Assembly (NCBI GenBank): GCA_947464705.1
Contig: CANHYD010000081.1
Coordinates: 1-8,840 of the forward strand
Reading direction: 5' to 3'
Source of the DNA: Verrucomicrobiota bacterium
Lineage (GTDB): Bacteria > Verrucomicrobiota > Verrucomicrobiia > Limisphaerales > UBA9464
Length of the DNA stretch: 8,840 bases
Shown here: positions 7,281 to 8,840 of the stretch, piece by piece
Layout of the letters: each line of letters begins with the position of its first letter
Position numbering within the stretch: position 1 is the stretch's first letter
Program-made: the position numbers and the translations under genes
The notes under the pieces: model-generated
What the model was told of the DNA's origin: nothing
Databases searched by the model: none
What the model saw: the letters and a program-made list of their open reading frames with translations, nothing else

Positions 7281-7314
7281 AACCGACGCCCGGGCCAGGC
7301 CCCGATCCGGATAG

Positions 7315-7334
7315 CTGGCGGAGCCTGCCGTCAG
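7315..7334. repeat. Inverted repeat 1 of the divergent intergenic region
   Basis: CTGGCGG (7315-7321) pairs with CCGTCAG (7328-7334) around a 6-base loop: seven pairs, one of them G-T in the plus-strand fold. It resembles a REP-type hairpin. Membership in a dispersed family cannot be tested from one copy. Confidence 0.45.
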
Positions 7335-7338
7335 GGTC

Positions 7339-7374
7339 CAACCCACCACCGAATTATGCCCGCCAGGCGGGTTG
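7339..7374. repeat. Overlapping alternative inverted repeats (long arm and compact palindrome)
   Basis: CAACCCACC (7339-7347) is complementary to GGCGGGTTG (7366-7374) at 8 of 9 positions. The same right arm also makes a perfect 13-base palindrome, CCCGCCAGGCGGG (7359-7371). The two folds share bases 7366-7371 and cannot both form. This is the arrangement used by alternative-fold RNA switches and also by overlapping operators. Which, if either, applies is unknown. Confidence 0.45.
7353..7358 (-). promoter_or_regulatory. Candidate -10 box for yebC (weak)
   Basis: Read on the minus strand this is CATAAT, five of six matches to TATAAT and one of few AT-rich spots in the region. The T-rich stretch expected near -35 (GAGTTTTTC) is not a good match to TTGACA. 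The palindrome at 7359-7371 would fall in the spacer, where a bound protein could affect transcription. The implied leader is roughly 130 nt. Confidence 0.25.
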
Positions 7375-7416
7375 AAAAACTCAGCCCCACCCTGCTCTGC
7401 GGTCTTGGCGGCTTCC

Positions 7417-7436
7417 GGGCCCTCGGCGTAGGGTCC
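7417..7436 (+). repeat. Hairpin just upstream of the cytochrome start codon
   Basis: GGGCCCT (7417-7423) pairs with AGGGTCC (7430-7436) as seven pairs including one G-U, with the 6-base loop CGGCGT. It ends 10 nt before the ATG at 7447, so in mRNA it would cover or abut the ribosome binding region, and no clear Shine-Dalgarno sequence is exposed. It could limit translation initiation or be a remnant REP-like unit. Confidence 0.4.
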
Positions 7437-7446
7437 TAGCAATTCC

Positions 7447-8840
7447 ATGAGTTTCCTGCACCGAGTCTCGGCCCCGCTGACCGTCGCGGCAGCCTTATTC
7501 TCCGCCGTTTTCCCAGCCTCGGCCGGAATCCAAACGGGAGTCCACCCCGCCTCGGTGGACCGCGGGACTCTCCTGGTCAGCGAGTTGCAATGCGCCGCCT
7601 GCCATAGCGACAAGGGGCTGACAGCCTCGACCGCCATCCCGGACTGGGCCTCTCCCAAAGGCGCCCCAGTCCTGGGGACGGATCCGCTGAAAACCTCGAC
7701 CGCCTGGATGCGGCGCTGGCTCTCGAGTCCGCACCAGGCCAAACCGGGATCCGCGATGCCCGACCTGCTGCACGGGATGAGCGAAGCCCAGAAGGCCAAG
7801 ACGGCCGACGTGCTGACCCACTATTTGGTTTCCCTGCGCAAGACCAACGAACCGTCCGGCCTCCGGTCAGACCCAGCCCGGATCGACCAGGGACGAGCCT
7901 TGTATCACTCGGTGGGCTGTGTCGCCTGTCACGCTCCGGAGACACGCCCCGAAGGAGTCACCGACCAAGCCTTCAAGGATATCCAGGCACAGTCCGTTCC
8001 GCTCGGAGACTTGGCCCGCAAATACCCCGCTTCGGAGCTCGCCCGACTGCTGCGCGATCCGTTGGTGCACCGCCCCTCGGGCCGGATGCCTTCCATGAAC
8101 CTCTCGCCCGCAGAGGCCGGAGCCATTGCTCTTTACCTGCTGCGAGACCAGACGGCTGGTGCCCAGAATCCGACACTGAAGCTCACCCTGGTCGATGGGC
8201 TGCAGTATGAATTCTTCGAGGGATCGGCCAACTCGGTGGCCCAATTGCTGGCCATGACCCCGAAATCCACCGGGGTGTCTGCGGCCCTCGACCTGAGCCT
8301 GCCCCACCCCAACGACAACTGGGGCGTCCGCTTCTCGGGCTTCATCGACATCCCGGCCGACGGCAAGTACCGCTTCTGGATCCGATCGGACGACGGCTCT
8401 CAACTGTCCATCGACGGGCGCCCGCTCTTGAACAATGACGGGGTTCATCCGGCCGCTGAAAAGAACGGCAACCTCACCCTCAAGGCCGGGCTGCACGAGT
8501 TGGAAGTCGTCTACTTCCAAGGTGGTGGCGAGACGGAGTTCCGGGTGGATTGGGCTCCTCCCGGCGAGAAGCGCGGTCCCATTGCCAGCGATCGCCTCAA
8601 GCATGGTGGCCAGGCCGTCCGGCCGCTCGACTGGGAAGAGTTCACCCTCGATCCCGCCAAGGTCGCGGCCGGCCGGGAACAATTCGCCACGCTCAATTGC
8701 GCCGCCTGCCATGCAGTGACCGACGCCAAGGGGTTGGTTCAGGCCCGCAAGGCCAAGCCCATGGTTCAATTGGCCTTGCGAACCCAAGAAGGCTGTCTGG
8801 CAGACATCACTCCTATCAAGGCTCCGCGCTTCGACCTTTC
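7447..8840 (+). CDS. Secreted multiheme cytochrome c with embedded PA14 domain (3' end missing)
   Basis: The frame is open from ATG 7447 to the right edge (464 codons). Residues 1-26 are a signal peptide (LTVAAALFSAVFPASA), so it acts outside the cytoplasmic membrane, where hemes are attached. The first c-type domain has CAACH (49-53) and a likely Met104 axial ligand in SAMPDL. The second has CVACH (158-162) and Met214 in GRMPSM. A PA14-like beta domain follows at about 246-375, with FEGS, FSGFIDIPADGKYRFWIRSDDGS and VDWAPPG segments. PA14 domains typically bind carbohydrate. A third heme site, CAACH (418-422), comes after it, with GCLAD and KAPRFDL near the edge; its Met ligand would lie outside the window. 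Cytochrome-PA14 fusions are characteristic of Verrucomicrobiota and Planctomycetota secretomes. A stop in frame at 7429-7431 makes this the first possible Met start. An electron-transfer role tied to polysaccharide or surface binding is inference. Confidence 0.92.
   Translation, partial: MSFLHRVSAPLTVAAALFSAVFPASAGIQTGVHPASVDRGTLLVSELQCAACHSDKGLTASTAIPDWASPKGAPVLGTDPLKTSTAWMRRWLSSPHQAKPGSAMPDLLHGMSEAQKAKTADVLTHYLVSLRKTNEPSGLRSDPARIDQGRALYHSVGCVACHAPETRPEGVTDQAFKDIQAQSVPLGDLARKYPASELARLLRDPLVHRPSGRMPSMNLSPAEAGAIALYLLRDQTAGAQNPTLKLTLVDGLQYEFFEGSANSVAQLLAMTPKSTGVSAALDLSLPHPNDNWGVRFSGFIDIPADGKYRFWIRSDDGSQLSIDGRPLLNNDGVHPAAEKNGNLTLKAGLHELEVVYFQGGGETEFRVDWAPPGEKRGPIASDRLKHGGQAVRPLDWEEFTLDPAKVAAGREQFATLNCAACHAVTDAKGLVQARKAKPMVQLALRTQEGCLADITPIKAPRFDL

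Noticed and set aside
6010..7314. 434-codon open frame on the plus strand
   Set aside because: It is antisense to the protease and YebC genes, both with clear family motifs. Long antisense frames are expected in GC-rich coding DNA. Its product shows no recognisable domain.
7336..7377. Possible integron attC-like site (GTCCAAC ... GTTGAAA)
   Set aside because: The first box fits RYYYAAC but the second misses the final pyrimidine of GTTRRRY. At 42 nt it is shorter than usual attC sites, and there is no integrase or cassette array.
7140..7799. 219-codon minus-strand frame spanning the divergent intergenic region
   Set aside because: Its middle (GGAEFFNPPGGHNSVVGW) looks somewhat protein-like, but it overlaps two confident genes in other frames and the middle is encoded by the inverted repeats. 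I could not support a product.
7867..8787. 306-codon open frame on the minus strand
   Set aside because: Antisense to the cytochrome gene, whose three CXXCH sites and PA14 motifs fix the coding frame.

Overview
The window reads as a GC-rich chromosomal segment from a member of the Verrucomicrobiota, most likely the Pedosphaera/Limisphaerales side. This is an inference from gene content: a secreted fusion of c-type cytochrome and PA14 domains, a GldA/GldF/GldG/DUF4340 transporter operon, and a divergent YebC. I see no rRNA, tRNA, CRISPR array, transposase or phage gene. Coding density is high and almost everything can be assigned to a family.

Layout, left to right. Positions 1-4785 hold a tightly packed four-gene operon on the minus strand. 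In transcription order (right to left) it encodes an ABC ATPase (3820-4785), a six-helix ABC-2 permease (3063-3818), a GldG-like membrane-anchored protein (1549-3066) and a DUF4340 protein that runs off the left edge (1-1535). Junctions are 1 nt apart, a 4-base ATGA overlap, and a TGATG junction leading into a five-codon mini-ORF whose stop overlaps the DUF4340 start. Together they look like one envelope ABC system: ATPase and permease form the motor, and GldG and DUF4340 are exported accessory proteins. In Bacteroidetes, GldA/F/G are required for gliding. The substrate and role outside that phylum are not established.

Upstream on the same strand, after a 177-base gap, is a secreted HtrA/Deg serine protease with two PDZ-type regions (4963-6360). 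Next comes a YebC/TACO1-family regulator (6490-7212). A 234-base divergent intergenic region (7213-7446) follows. It is unusually rich in inverted repeats and contains a small nested direct repeat. On the plus strand, 7447-8840 encodes a secreted multiheme protein with the order cytochrome c, cytochrome c, PA14, cytochrome c. It is cut by the right edge.

No wholly unknown system is evident. The points most worth a second look are the mini-ORF/T-run junction before the DUF4340 gene, the PA14 domain inserted between heme domains, the three-fold internal repeat in the DUF4340 protein, and the hairpin cluster between yebC and the cytochrome gene.
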